From the IMG/VR virus record IMGVR_UViG_3300036785_000305, positions 1 to 64,000 of that record: 64,000 bases of DNA; one strand, 5' to 3'. The notes beneath the pieces are model-generated. The model was not told where the DNA came from. It was given only the letters and a program-made list of their open reading frames with translations, and did no database searches. A program made the position numbers and the translations under genes. Source of the DNA: a virus. Positions 50,270 through 57,442 of this stretch are shown in pieces. Each line of letters begins with the position of its first letter. The stretch's first letter is position 1.

Positions 50270-50300
50270 TTCACTTCCCGTCCCTTCATCGCCTATCCCT

Positions 50301-50330
50301 ATTATACCCTACCCAGGCCTTATCAGGGAA
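50301..50330 (-). promoter_or_regulatory. Promoter, second subtype
   Basis: TTCCCT (50330-50325), 18 nt, TATAAT (50306-50301). The spacer and both hexamers closely match the promoter at 62631-62660 (27 of 30 positions), defining a second promoter subtype with a TTCCCTGATA start. Confidence 0.65.
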
Positions 50331-50346
50331 GCCCTAGATACCCTCT

Positions 50347-50377
50347 GTACGGCCCGGAGAGCGACGGAGAGCGGCTT
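50347..50377. repeat. Two-copy 3'-flank element, copy 2
   Basis: Matches 29543-29572. It lies inside an 8-bp inverted repeat (50333-50340 with 50393-50400), with a further GC-rich inner pairing, 69 nt after the stop of the 50446 gene, as expected for a 3' structure or terminator without a U-tract. Confidence 0.6.
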
Positions 50378-50445
50378 TGGGGACCGGCCGGATATCTAGG
50401 TACCCGGCCGATCCCACAAGCCTTAGAATCGCTGTCCGCGTGGTG

Positions 50446-51417
50446 CTATAGGGCCTTGCGCGCTCCCGCGCCAGCAGCGGGATTCAGGTTCGCCGTGTTC
50501 GCGTGCCTAGTGCCTCGCGCATACGCTTCGGCATTGTGCTTTGTCTGCCTGGTGGTTCCGAACGTCATGCCCGGGAAGTCAACGAGCATCGCCTCATCGA
50601 TGCTCTCGGTCTTGTCCTTGAGCACTAGTTCATTGCCCTTGCCGCGCTGGCCAGAGATCTCGGCAAGGCGATCTCGAATCCGGTTGAGGTAGCCGCGAGC
50701 GGCGTTGATGCGGAACGTCTTGCTGCTGTTCGACGTGATGCGCAGGAACGGCTCGTCACGTTCCTGGATTGCCCGCTCGTATGCCTTCTTGTAGACGCCG
50801 ACTGACCGGGGGTACGTAGCCCGCACCTTGGTTTCCCGGTTGACGAACATGAGCGCTGGCTCGTCCGATCGCGGAGGAACATCGTACCAGCCGTACAACC
50901 TTGCGATGTCAATCCAGTTGAGCCCGGCGTTGTGGAGTTCGTATGCGTTGTCTTCGAGTGACTTGGCTGGGTCCGGTTTCGGGAAGATGGCGCCGCCGAA
51001 GTGGAGGAACAGGTTCGTGAACATCAGCTCGAAGTACCTGATGTCGGACTCGTAGCCGTACACCCAGCAGTACTCCTGCTTGTCCGACTTCTTGTAGGCG
51101 GTACCGACCATCCAGATCGAAGAGCACTTGCAGAACTTCGCCACGATGTTGACGAGAGTCGCCATGTCGTTGAGGAACTCATTGTCCTCTTCGCCGATGT
51201 CGATCTTGATCCTGGTCGGCTTCGCCGCGACCGGGGCAGCGCGCATCGTCTGCCACTCTTCGACCGCGTATTTTTGCATCATCTTATCGGCAGCGCCACG
51301 GCAGGCATCTGCCTCATTCATGCTCTCCGGATCGCCGAGTGCCTCAAGGCCCTCTGCCTTCTGGATAAGGCCCCTGATCTTGCTAAGGACCTTATCCGCG
51401 TCCCGCGTGGCTTCCAT
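50446..51417 (-). CDS. DUF2786-like protein
   Basis: 323 residues from ATG 51417 (TAATG overlap). The N terminus KVLSKIRGLIQKAEGLEALG, PESMNEADACRGAADKMMQK YAVEE is the DUF2786 helical block ('i..lL.kA....t..nEAe.a...a..lm..y.i'). The middle (FCKCSSIWMVG, CWVYGYESDIRYFELMFTNL) and C terminus (GNELVLKDKTESIDEAM, AEAYARGTRHA) match longer phage members. Biochemical role unknown. Confidence 0.8.
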   Translation of the reverse strand: MEATRDADKVLSKIRGLIQKAEGLEALGDPESMNEADACRGAADKMMQKYAVEEWQTMRAAPVAAKPTRIKIDIGEEDNEFLNDMATLVNIVAKFCKCSSIWMVGTAYKKSDKQEYCWVYGYESDIRYFELMFTNLFLHFGGAIFPKPDPAKSLEDNAYELHNAGLNWIDIARLYGWYDVPPRSDEPALMFVNRETKVRATYPRSVGVYKKAYERAIQERDEPFLRITSNSSKTFRINAARGYLNRIRDRLAEISGQRGKGNELVLKDKTESIDEAMLVDFPGMTFGTTRQTKHNAEAYARGTRHANTANLNPAAGAGARKAL

Positions 51418-51653
51418 TACTGCTTTTCCTCCTTGCGGTGCTTGCCGACGTACTCGTGCCGGCCAACGAACCATGGGCCGGTCTCTTCCTCAGTCTCGGC
51501 CTTGGGGTAGAGGATGATCCAGGCCTCATCCATTTCCGCTTCGATGTCGACCCTCTCCACCTCCATTTCCTCGCCTGCGAACGAGAACCTGACTTCGCTG
51601 TCGTCGAGCAGCTCGCCGAGCTTGGCGAAGAACTCGCCCCTATTCAGAATCAT
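51417..51653 (-). CDS. Unknown 78-residue acidic protein
   Basis: MILNRGEFFAKLGELLDDSE, RFSFAGEEMEVERVDIEAEM and WIILYPKAETEEETGPWF alternate strands and helices. A Lys/Glu-rich C terminus. It overlaps the upstream gene by 14 nt. No motif. Confidence 0.55.
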   Translation of the reverse strand: MILNRGEFFAKLGELLDDSEVRFSFAGEEMEVERVDIEAEMDEAWIILYPKAETEEETGPWFVGRHEYVGKHRKEEKQ

Positions 51654-51801
51654 TACTGACGACTTCTTCCTTGAGAGCCTTACCGTGGAAGACCACGGTC
51701 TGGACGTGGGACGGCTTGAACTTGTTCAGCGCCGCCGCTATCTTCGGCAGCGTCGTCCGGTCCCACTTCTCGTCGGGGATCGCGACAAGGATGTACTTCA
51801 T
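51640..51801 (-). CDS. 53-residue protein, unknown
   Basis: ATG 51801 follows GGAGATAGAA. MKYILVAIPDEKWDRTTLPK, IAAALNKFKPSHVQTVVFHG is a strand-helix-strand pattern. Located between two coupled genes, starting 2 nt after the previous stop. Function unknown. Confidence 0.55.
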   Translation of the reverse strand: MKYILVAIPDEKWDRTTLPKIAAALNKFKPSHVQTVVFHGKALKEEVVSNDSE

Positions 51802-51803
51802 TT

Positions 51804-52130
51804 CTATCTCCATTCCGGGTAGAACTTGGAAGCCAGGCGCTTCTCGACGCCTGACATACTGAGAATGAACTTGCCATTCTCCAGAGCTATCGCCCCGCCG
51901 ACGCTGCCGGAGTCAGAGCCCCAGGTACTGCCGGCGCGGACCTGCCGGAACATTCGCAGGATGGCGTGGGCGTGATCCTCGGTCTTCACGTAGGCGTCGC
52001 TGTCGCCGGGAGTGAACTTGCCGGTGACGGTCACGATCTGGTCGTGGGCCGTGATCGTCAGGCCGTACTCTTCGGCCTTGGCGCGAATGATGGCCACGCG
52101 GATCTCCATCGAGGACTTCAATTCACACAT
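51804..52130 (-). CDS. Unknown 108-residue protein
   Basis: ATG 52130, one-base overlap with the upstream stop. MEIRVAIIRAKAEEYGLTIT, QIVTVTGKFTPGDSDAYVKT and HAHAILRMFRQVRAGSTWGS. A helical then beta-rich fold; the pattern 'GS.WGsdsgsVGG' occurs in several short phage proteins of unknown role. Confidence 0.6.
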   Translation of the reverse strand: MCELKSSMEIRVAIIRAKAEEYGLTITAHDQIVTVTGKFTPGDSDAYVKTEDHAHAILRMFRQVRAGSTWGSDSGSVGGAIALENGKFILSMSGVEKRLASKFYPEWR

Positions 52131-52333
52131 TACAGCATTCCTGACTTTGCGACATCGCTTACGGTGATCACTGTGCTCTCCTGGTCGCGGTCAGGCAGCG
52201 GAATGTCCGTCACTCCGCTGATGTTGTAGTAGGCGTAGTTGCGCCCGGCGAACTCGATGTAGATCTCTGCTGGCTGGTCATCGCTGCCGCCGTCAGCCTG
52301 GAGAGCGGCGATAAGCTCGCCCTTGGTCATCAT
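52130..52333 (-). CDS. Unknown 67-residue protein
   Basis: MMTKGELIAALQADGGSDDQ, PAEIYIEFAGRNYAYYNISG. The opening 'T..eLi..L.......pV.i.......y.i..V' is the pattern of small phage proteins that resemble one another across actinophages. Function unknown. Confidence 0.6.
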   Translation of the reverse strand: MMTKGELIAALQADGGSDDQPAEIYIEFAGRNYAYYNISGVTDIPLPDRDQESTVITVSDVAKSGML

Positions 52334-52334
52334 C

Positions 52335-52679
52335 CTAATCCTCCTGGAATGGCTCGACGCGGAACTTGGCGCCCATCACGCCGCCGAACTGCTCATGGAA
52401 GTCGTCGATCAGGGAGATGTAGTCGATGTAGTGCTCGCCGAGGTTTCGTAGCTTGCCGTCGATCAGCATTCGCCGCGCGCCGTCGATCTCCACGATCTTG
52501 ATGACCAGCGTCTCGTCGTCGCCGAGCACGCGCTCGATCTTGTACTCGTCGTCGCTGACCTGGGTAACGTCGACCGGCTCAGTAAACGGCCAGTTCTCGC
52601 TGTTGTCGTCGCCGCCGCCCAGCCACGGGTTCCCGTGGTTATCAAGCCAGGAATCGTATCCCGGTAGTTCTCTCGACAT
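52335..52679 (-). CDS. Unknown 114-residue protein
   Basis: First gene behind the promoter at 52721 (GAGGAAAGG before the ATG). The N terminus is Gly/Asp-rich (NPWLGGGDDNSENWPF); the rest is strand-rich (DEYKIERVLGDDETLVIKIV) with a helical end. No motif recognised. Confidence 0.55.
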   Translation of the reverse strand: MSRELPGYDSWLDNHGNPWLGGGDDNSENWPFTEPVDVTQVSDDEYKIERVLGDDETLVIKIVEIDGARRMLIDGKLRNLGEHYIDYISLIDDFHEQFGGVMGAKFRVEPFQED

Positions 52680-52720
52680 TGCCTTCGCCTTTCCTCACTC
52701 GCGGGAAATCCGCTACCTCT

Positions 52721-52750
52721 ATTATACCGCGTCAGGAGCGCGTGAGTCTA
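52721..52750 (-). promoter_or_regulatory. Promoter
   Basis: TAGACT (52750-52745), 18 nt, TATAAT (52726-52721), then AGAGGTAG. CTGACTAC precedes the -35. Drives the gene run 50446-52679. Confidence 0.8.
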
Positions 52751-52754
52751 GTAG

Positions 52755-52907
52755 TCAGTCGTCCTCAGTTTCGCTGTCGTCGCCGTCGATGTAGGTGTCG
52801 TCGTCGTCCGGGTCGCCGCAGCAGGCGAGATTTATCTGCTGCTCTGGCGTCAGCTCACTCCAACGCTTTGGCTGAAAAATACCGGAACCACTTGAAGAGT
52901 TAGTCAA
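52755..52907 (-). CDS. 50-residue protein with acidic tail
   Basis: TTG 52907 behind GGGAG, 4 nt after the previous stop. MTNSSSGSGIFQPKRWSELT, PEQQINLACCGDPDDDDTYI, then DGDDSETEDD. The acidic tail resembles SSB-type tips but lacks the final aromatic. Function unknown. Confidence 0.5.
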   Translation of the reverse strand: MTNSSSGSGIFQPKRWSELTPEQQINLACCGDPDDDDTYIDGDDSETEDD

Positions 52908-52911
52908 AACA

Positions 52912-53199
52912 TCATCTCCCGTGTTGGTAGATTGCGTAGATGATCGCGAACGGCATCGCCACTATTAGGACCGCGATCTGAAATAGCCAGACATGGAACT
53001 GGAGGAATGCCCACCAGGCGATACAGCCAACGAATCCGGCGGTCCAGACTGCTACTAGGAAGACGGTGATTATTAGCCAAACCAGGCAGCCGACGTAGAG
53101 CCCGCTCGGCCACTCGATGTCGCTCAGGCCATCCATCCATTTGCCCGCGCCGTGGTTAATTCTCCGCGACATGTCGGGCGCGAAGATAAGTCCAGACAT
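52912..53199 (-). CDS. Two-segment membrane protein
   Basis: 95 residues. After a basic N terminus, LYVGCLVWLIITVFLVAVWT and FHVWLFQIAVLIVAMPFAII are two hydrophobic segments, with a short basic end. Topology suits a small inner-membrane protein; holin or superinfection exclusion are possible functions but it lies in the early region, so holin is less likely. Confidence 0.65.
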   Translation of the reverse strand: MSGLIFAPDMSRRINHGAGKWMDGLSDIEWPSGLYVGCLVWLIITVFLVAVWTAGFVGCIAWWAFLQFHVWLFQIAVLIVAMPFAIIYAIYQHGR

Positions 53200-53202
53200 T
53201 GC

Positions 53203-53403
53203 CTAACTCCCGTTCCTCGTGACTAGGATTTTCTTGCCGTTCTGGGTATAGTTGCCGTGGACGGGATACTTGTACCAGCGTCCGTCGCGGAAGATGGCTA
53301 TAGCCCGTAGGTTGTCGTCGGTGTAGCCGTGGCCGTACAGGTGAACCGCGATAGCTTCTCGTAGGTGAAGGTCAGGCATTTCGCTCACCGGCTTGTTAGG
53401 CAT
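53203..53403 (-). CDS. Unknown 66-residue protein
   Basis: ATG 53403 follows GGGGG. MPNKPVSEMPDLHLREAIAV, HLYGHGYTDDNLRAIAIFRD, RWYKYPVHGNYTQNGKK. Overlaps the upstream gene by 8 nt. No motif recognised. Confidence 0.55.
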   Translation of the reverse strand: MPNKPVSEMPDLHLREAIAVHLYGHGYTDDNLRAIAIFRDGRWYKYPVHGNYTQNGKKILVTRNGS

Positions 53404-53602
53404 CCAGACCCCCTGGAATGATAACTCCTGTACGCCTGGAGAGTTCACGCCGGATCGTTTCGGAGCAGTCGTACATGATCGACTGGGCGATTTCCCAGTA
53501 GACGCTGTCTTCCTGCTCCTGGAGATCTGGACTGTCCTTGATGGTGTCCTCGGTGGCGAGGTCGATTGCCTTCATCGCGTCTTCGACGGAGTTGTAGAAC
53601 AT
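53396..53602 (-). CDS. Unknown 68-residue protein
   Basis: ATG 53602, TAATG overlap. MFYNSVEDAMKAIDLATEDT, YWEIAQSIMYDCSETIRREL predict helices. Small acidic helical protein, function unknown. Confidence 0.55.
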   Translation of the reverse strand: MFYNSVEDAMKAIDLATEDTIKDSPDLQEQEDSVYWEIAQSIMYDCSETIRRELSRRTGVIIPGGLDA

Positions 53603-53802
53603 TACTGCCCCTTCGCCTGCTTGCGCTCTTTGTCGGCAAGTCCTTGGCAGTACCATTCCGCCTGCGTCGTGGTGGCTGTTTTCCTCCCCGTCCCGGTGCT
53701 GATAACCCAAGTTGAACGCCCACCTTCCTCAGGTGGCGAGTAGTCGATGCCGTGATGCATGAATGCGCGCTCGATAGCGTTACGCCTGTCCTTGACGGTC
53801 AT
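53602..53802 (-). CDS. Unknown 66-residue basic protein
   Basis: MTVKDRRNAIERAFMHHGID, STWVISTGTGRKTATTTQAE. ATGA overlap with the upstream gene. The sequence suggests a helix followed by a strand pair. No motif recognised. Confidence 0.55.
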   Translation of the reverse strand: MTVKDRRNAIERAFMHHGIDYSPPEEGGRSTWVISTGTGRKTATTTQAEWYCQGLADKERKQAKGQ

Positions 53803-54317
53803 TTCGCTGCTGCCCGTCCCTGTCGGTTGAAGTCTGATGGCTGGAAGTACCTGTAGGTGCGGAGGGCGATCAGCACTGTCCGCGGGTCAACGCCGTTCGG
53901 GAAGGTGTCGCTGAAGTTCTCTTCGATCCAGCGCGAGTACCTCAGGATGTCGTCTGGAATTGGCTTCGTCAGGTAGCCGCGATGTCCGCTGATGCGCGGG
54001 GTCTTGGTCTTAGTTCCGTTGCTGCGCGGCTTCGCCGGCTGTGGCTCTGGCTCAGGCTCGGGCTCGTTGTCCTGGAGGGAATCAGTACAGGGCTTCCACT
54101 CCATCCCCTGCCAGATGTCGAAGCTGAACTCGCCGTGCTCGCGCTCGTACTCCTCAAGGATGCCGTTGTTCCAGTAGTCGAAGCAGAACGCCTCCTTCGA
54201 GCCCCAGTCCACTCTGCCGAATTCGATCTTCTCTTGATTCTGCGGCTTCCGATGACCGCACCGGTATTCGTGAATATGTACTGTGCCGTCGCTTATGTTC
54301 CAGGCGAACAGTCGCAT
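53799..54317 (-). CDS. Protein with C-terminal YxDK...YRYFQPSDFN paralogous domain
   Basis: 172 residues, AAAGGA upstream. N-terminal globular part (MRLFAWNISDGTVHIHEYRC, FCFDYWNNGILEEYEREHGE), an EPEPEPEPQPAK linker, then GYLTKPIPDDILRYSRWIEE...VDPRTVLIALRTYRYFQPSDFN (in part). That last domain is shared with the genes at 42676 and 60210, where it is again attached to low-complexity linkers. Confidence 0.7.
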   Translation of the reverse strand: MRLFAWNISDGTVHIHEYRCGHRKPQNQEKIEFGRVDWGSKEAFCFDYWNNGILEEYEREHGEFSFDIWQGMEWKPCTDSLQDNEPEPEPEPQPAKPRSNGTKTKTPRISGHRGYLTKPIPDDILRYSRWIEENFSDTFPNGVDPRTVLIALRTYRYFQPSDFNRQGRAAAK

Positions 54318-54338
54318 CCTTTTCCTTTCGATTCGGCT

Positions 54339-54368
54339 GCCCGCCCCTCCGTGCCAGGAGGGGCGGGC
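54339..54368 (-). other. Perfect 12-bp hairpin before a ribosome site
   Basis: A perfect 12-bp stem with a 6-nt loop fills the gap between the 54396 stop and the 54317 start; CGAAAGGAAAAGG follows. A second, smaller palindrome (GGAGGG/CCCTCC) lies beside it. There is no U-tract. Confidence 0.7.
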
Positions 54369-54395
54369 GCGGCAGGAGGGGTACCCTCCCTTTTG

Positions 54396-54908
54396 CTAGG
54401 CGGTTAGTGACTTGGCCGGGTGGCCGTTGGTGCTGCCTTCGAGCTTTCGCTCGGCGCGGTAGATGTCATAGAGCCAGGTGATCTCGCCGCCGCCCGGGTA
54501 CTCGGCCAGGAACGCGCCGATTGCGAAGAACGCTTGATCGTCGGCGTAGTCGTTCTTGTCGAGCCCGTGAAGAGTGCTGATGTAGATCGTGCCGCCGCCG
54601 ACCGCGCAGATAATCCTGCGGGTCACGACGTTGTAGAGGTAGGTTGCGCTACCCTCCTTGAGTTCGTCGTCGCTCCAGCCGACGGCTCTGGCATCTTCCT
54701 TGTTGGAGCAGCGCCGCTCGATGACGTACAGAAGGCAGGTCGGGTCGTAGGTCTTGCCGAAAATGTAACTGCCGTCGGCCGCGTACTGGGCCGGTGTGAT
54801 CCAGAATTCGAACTTCGGTGGCGTCGCGGCCTTGCGCGCCTTGATTGCTGCCCTCTCCCGCGCCTCTGCTTCGGCCAGTTCGCGGCGGAGGTCTGCTGAT
54901 GATTTCAC
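54396..54908 (-). CDS. Unknown 170-residue protein
   Basis: N-terminal helix (MKSSADLRRELAEAEARERA), then FEFWITPAQYAADGSYIFGK, CLLYVIERRCSNKEDARAVG and TRRIICAVGGGTIYISTLHG. It looks like an alpha/beta protein with one conserved Cys pair. Driven by the promoter at 54937. No family recognised. Confidence 0.6.
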   Translation of the reverse strand: MKSSADLRRELAEAEARERAAIKARKAATPPKFEFWITPAQYAADGSYIFGKTYDPTCLLYVIERRCSNKEDARAVGWSDDELKEGSATYLYNVVTRRIICAVGGGTIYISTLHGLDKNDYADDQAFFAIGAFLAEYPGGGEITWLYDIYRAERKLEGSTNGHPAKSLTA

Positions 54909-54936
54909 ATTTCGCCTTTCTTTGGGTCCTACCCCT

Positions 54937-54966
54937 ATTATACCTCGTCAGGGGCTTCGCAGTATA
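54937..54966 (-). promoter_or_regulatory. Promoter
   Basis: TATACT (54966-54961), 18 nt, TATAAT (54942-54937) followed by AGGGGTAGG. CTCTGACC precedes the -35, as at 57192. Confidence 0.7.
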
Positions 54967-54992
54967 GAGGTCAGAGCGTATGTTTTCCGGGG

Positions 54993-55337
54993 CTAGCTTC
55001 GCAGCAGGCGAACTTCTCCCTGGTCTAGGTAGAAGGCACGAGGTCCATGTTTCCGCGCCAGAGCAGCATGAACAACCTCGACCGGGTTGTCGTAGCGCAT
55101 TGACGGCCCGTTCCTGGAGGCAGGCCGAATGGTCATACCCCATACGCCGAACGTGTCGCGGAAGATGTGGACGCCATCCTTCAGGGTGGCACTGCCTACT
55201 GCGAGGTTGCCGTCCTTGTCGAGCATTACGATATAGTTGTCCTTGACGCCGTTGAAGTTGTTCTGGCGCGGTCCTGTGCGATTCGCTTCGGCATTCAAAG
55301 CCACCACAAGTTCGAGCAGCTTCTGCTTGGTGATCAT
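54993..55337 (-). CDS. Unknown 114-residue protein
   Basis: ATG 55337 (GGAAGGAAATGCG upstream). MITKQKLLELVVALNAEANR, YIVMLDKDGNLAVGSATLKD, HIFRDTFGVWGMTIRPASRN. A helix then strands. No motif recognised. Confidence 0.55.
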   Translation of the reverse strand: MITKQKLLELVVALNAEANRTGPRQNNFNGVKDNYIVMLDKDGNLAVGSATLKDGVHIFRDTFGVWGMTIRPASRNGPSMRYDNPVEVVHAALARKHGPRAFYLDQGEVRLLRS

Positions 55338-55421
55338 CGCATTTCCTTCCTGCTCGGTGCCGCCGCCCATATCGACGGCGGCACCTTCGTTACTGATTTA
55401 GACAGGTGTTACTGCCCAGCA

Positions 55422-55604
55422 CTATACCTCTTCTATTGTCCACCCAGACGGCAGGGTCTCGTAGAGGGCATTGACCTCATCCTCAGTCATCATCTGCCCA
55501 TCCCCTACCTGCCGGCCGTAGGCGTCCAGGATCTTAACCTGGACGTTGCGGGGAGCATCACGGTACATCTGCTCGTAGATTTCCTGCTCGATGTCGCGGG
55601 TCAT
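55422..55604 (-). CDS. 60-residue protein, unknown
   Basis: ATG 55604 overlaps the upstream stop by one base (TAATG). MTRDIEQEIYEQMYRDAPRN, VQVKILDAYGRQVGDGQMMT. A helix followed by strands with an acidic end. Function unknown. Confidence 0.55.
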   Translation of the reverse strand: MTRDIEQEIYEQMYRDAPRNVQVKILDAYGRQVGDGQMMTEDEVNALYETLPSGWTIEEV

Positions 55605-55894
55605 TACGGCGATTCCTCTGCTAGCTTGAAGATAGCTCCGGCGCACTGTTCGAGTGTGCCGTCGACGACGTACGTGCCTTCTGCGTATGGCTGCCATGAC
55701 CAGGACTCGCCAGGCTCGTGGCCGGGTAGGCTGGTACGCCAATCTCCGCGCCAGCGCACCAGGTCACCACGGTAGTTGTCCTGGCCGTCGTAGATCATCC
55801 ACCTGGTCGCGCCCTTGCGGCCGCTCGCAGTGGAGTGGACAGGCACCCAGCCTGGCGGCAGGATCTCGCGGAGGTTGATGCGTTTTCTAGGCAT
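55604..55894 (-). CDS. Unknown 96-residue protein
   Basis: ATG 55894 immediately follows CGAAAAGGGGATGTG (a GTG at 55897 is in frame). MPRKRINLREILPPGWVPVH, ATRWMIYDGQDNYRGDLVRW, GTYVVDGTLEQCAGAIFKLA. The Trp-rich middle suggests a small beta fold. Preceded by the alternating-CG stretch. Confidence 0.55.
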   Translation of the reverse strand: MPRKRINLREILPPGWVPVHSTASGRKGATRWMIYDGQDNYRGDLVRWRGDWRTSLPGHEPGESWSWQPYAEGTYVVDGTLEQCAGAIFKLAEESP

Positions 55895-55923
55895 CACATC
55901 CCCTTTTCGATTGGGTAACGATT

Positions 55924-55978
55924 CGATATATATCGAGCGCGCGCGCGAACGCGCGCGAGCCGATCGCGCGCGCGCCCC
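55924..55978. other. Alternating purine-pyrimidine (CG)n stretch with palindromes
   Basis: CGATATATATCG (55924-55935), then runs of alternating CG interrupted by AA, AGCC and AT up to 55978. This fills the gap between the ATPase stop (55980) and the next ribosome site. It can form nested hairpins in RNA and Z-type DNA. Confidence 0.7.
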
Positions 55979-55979
55979 G

Positions 55980-56873
55980 TCATGCTATTCTCGGCTTGCG
56001 ACCCGGAGGATTGCGCCTCTGGATCCCAGTCTTGTAGTCGGACATTATCCTGACTGTCGCGGAGTCGACCTTCACGTCAACACCGTCGACTTCTACGTAG
56101 ATCGAGGTCTGCTCGATTCGATACCCGAATGGCGCCCAGGGAGCGCCGCACTTGAGCTTCTCGCAGACTACGGTCGCCAGGCCACCTTCGTCATCGTCAG
56201 GCATAATCCTGATAACGAAGTCGGCCGCATTGAATAGTCGCGGACCTCGCATTCTCTTGTCGTTATAGTTCGGATGCGCTATCGCGAGCACTACGCAATC
56301 TAGTTCCCGCGCCAGCATCTTCATTCCCTGAACGACCCGGTTAGCGCTGGTATCGTTCGAGATTGAGAGATTCGTGAAGTCGGACAGCGCGTCCAGGATC
56401 ACGAGCTTGAGATCTGGTATCTGCTTCAGCTGAGCGATCGCCACAGTCAGCGCGAGCGTAGGCTCGCCATGACTGCTTAGCGGTAGCTCGAACGGCGCGG
56501 TGATAGCGAAGAGGCCATCATCGTGCCATTCTGGATTCTCTTCGAGCCACTTGCTACGCTCGGGCTCCTGGAGATTCTTCGCTACCTGCTCGCGATCTGC
56601 GTAACCTCGTGCTAGCCGGGCTTGCTCGCGGATGCCCGCGTCATACTTACCTTCGCCAAAGACGATCGCGACACTTCCCTCACCAGTCTTGCGACCGGCG
56701 AAGTCCGCACCATTCACGACGGCTAGGGCTAGCTCGACATTGACGAGTAGACTCTTGCCTGCGCGGGACGGTCCCCAGACGAAGCCAATACTAGGCCCCT
56801 CAGGAATCATTCCCTCCACGAGGTATCGCGGCGGTGTCGAGTCCATATCGCTGAAGTGTATGATCTCAGCCAT
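55980..56873 (-). CDS. RecA-like AAA ATPase (RepA/AAA_25 type), probable helicase or recombination mediator
   Basis: 297 residues. SIGFVWGPSRAGKSLLVN has Walker A 34-41; LKLVILDALSDFTNLS is Walker B; VVLAIAHPNYNDKRMRGPRL ends in a conserved catalytic region of RepA-type hexameric ATPases. VAIVFGEGKYDAGIREQARL is the strand-helix after Walker A. It may be the replicative helicase or a DNA repair ATPase. GGAG precedes the ATG. A short leader frame overlaps its start. Confidence 0.8.
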   Translation of the reverse strand: MAEIIHFSDMDSTPPRYLVEGMIPEGPSIGFVWGPSRAGKSLLVNVELALAVVNGADFAGRKTGEGSVAIVFGEGKYDAGIREQARLARGYADREQVAKNLQEPERSKWLEENPEWHDDGLFAITAPFELPLSSHGEPTLALTVAIAQLKQIPDLKLVILDALSDFTNLSISNDTSANRVVQGMKMLARELDCVVLAIAHPNYNDKRMRGPRLFNAADFVIRIMPDDDEGGLATVVCEKLKCGAPWAPFGYRIEQTSIYVEVDGVDVKVDSATVRIMSDYKTGIQRRNPPGRKPRIA

Positions 56874-56889
56874 ACAACTCCAAGTTCAT
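56866..56889 (-). CDS. Seven-residue leader frame coupled to the ATPase gene
   Basis: ATG 56889 stands right behind the AAAAGGGGAUAAG of element 1 and encodes MNLELYG, ending in a TGA that lies inside codons 2-3 of the ATPase gene. Its own codons supply the GGAG used by the ATPase start. It is therefore a plausible translational-coupling leader; expression is unproven. Confidence 0.45.
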   Translation of the reverse strand: MNLELYG

Positions 56890-56892
56890 CTT

Positions 56893-56959
56893 ATCCCCTT
56901 TTCTAGTGACTGGATAGCCACTCCTCAGGCGACGGCCTTGGCCGCCGCCCAAAGGGCAA
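56893..56959 (-). promoter_or_regulatory. Two-hairpin SD element, copy 1
   Basis: Minus-strand order: stop codon, UUGCCCU, hairpin P1 (12 bp, CAAG loop), GAGG, hairpin P2 (AGUGGC with GUCACU), UAGAAAAGGGGAU. P1 closes with a U-A pair where copies 2 and 3 have G-C. Confidence 0.8.
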
Positions 56960-57130
56960 CTACTCGCCTACTTCCGTCTTCTCATCTATCAGGATGTAAC
57001 CCTCGACGACCCAGAACCGGCCGAAGGCAGAGGTAATATGGCCGGCGTCCATTGCGTCCCAGATCGCCTCGTGGACTGCTTCATCCTCGGTGATGTACTC
57101 GTCTTCGAGATTCAGCTTCGCTACATACAC
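56960..57130 (-). CDS. 56-residue acidic protein, unknown
   Basis: GTG 57130 (GAGG 9 nt upstream). MYVAKLNLEDEYITEDEAVH, EAIWDAMDAGHITSAFGRFW, ending DEKTEVGE. First gene behind the promoter at 57168. Short alpha/beta, no motif recognised. Confidence 0.6.
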   Translation of the reverse strand: MYVAKLNLEDEYITEDEAVHEAIWDAMDAGHITSAFGRFWVVEGYILIDEKTEVGE

Positions 57131-57167
57131 TACACACTACCTCACTCGCTCCGTCGTCCTTACCTCT

Positions 57168-57197
57168 ATTATACCCTAGCACAAGGCTAGCAGAATA
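57168..57197 (-). promoter_or_regulatory. Promoter
   Basis: TATTCT (57197-57192), 18 nt, TATAAT (57173-57168), then AGAGGTA. CTCTGACC precedes the -35. It lies downstream of the array's first genes, between the 57202 stop and the 57130 start. Confidence 0.7.
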
Positions 57198-57201
57198 GAG
57201 G

Positions 57202-57438
57202 TCAGAGCGGCTTGTCGAAATCCGCGCCGAGCCTGTCGACGATATACGCATTCAGCTTTGCGTACACCGTTCGAGTGGCGGGACGGCCGGGCAGGTCTAG
57301 AAGTTCCTGCGCGATAGTACGAGCTGAGCGGCCACGCCGCTTCATGCCTTTGATCTCCAGGCTCAAGGCTGCTCGCAAGGCGAGTACGCTGGCCATGCGA
57401 GTCTGCTCTTCGCCCGAGATGCTGAAGCCTTCGCTCAT
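57202..57438 (-). CDS. 78-residue helical protein, unknown
   Basis: ATG 57438 follows AAAAGGGGATGACA. MSEGFSISGEEQTRMASVLA, LRAALSLEIKGMKRRGRSAR, TIAQELLDLPGRPATRTVYA. Helical, with a basic middle (KGMKRRGRSART), possibly nucleic-acid binding. Confidence 0.6.
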   Translation of the reverse strand: MSEGFSISGEEQTRMASVLALRAALSLEIKGMKRRGRSARTIAQELLDLPGRPATRTVYAKLNAYIVDRLGADFDKPL

Positions 57439-57442
57439 TGTC

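Noticed and set aside
52755-52907. An SSB-tip decoy peptide
   Set aside because: The tail is acidic, but it lacks the final Pro-Phe of SSB-type tips, so I left the gene as unknown.
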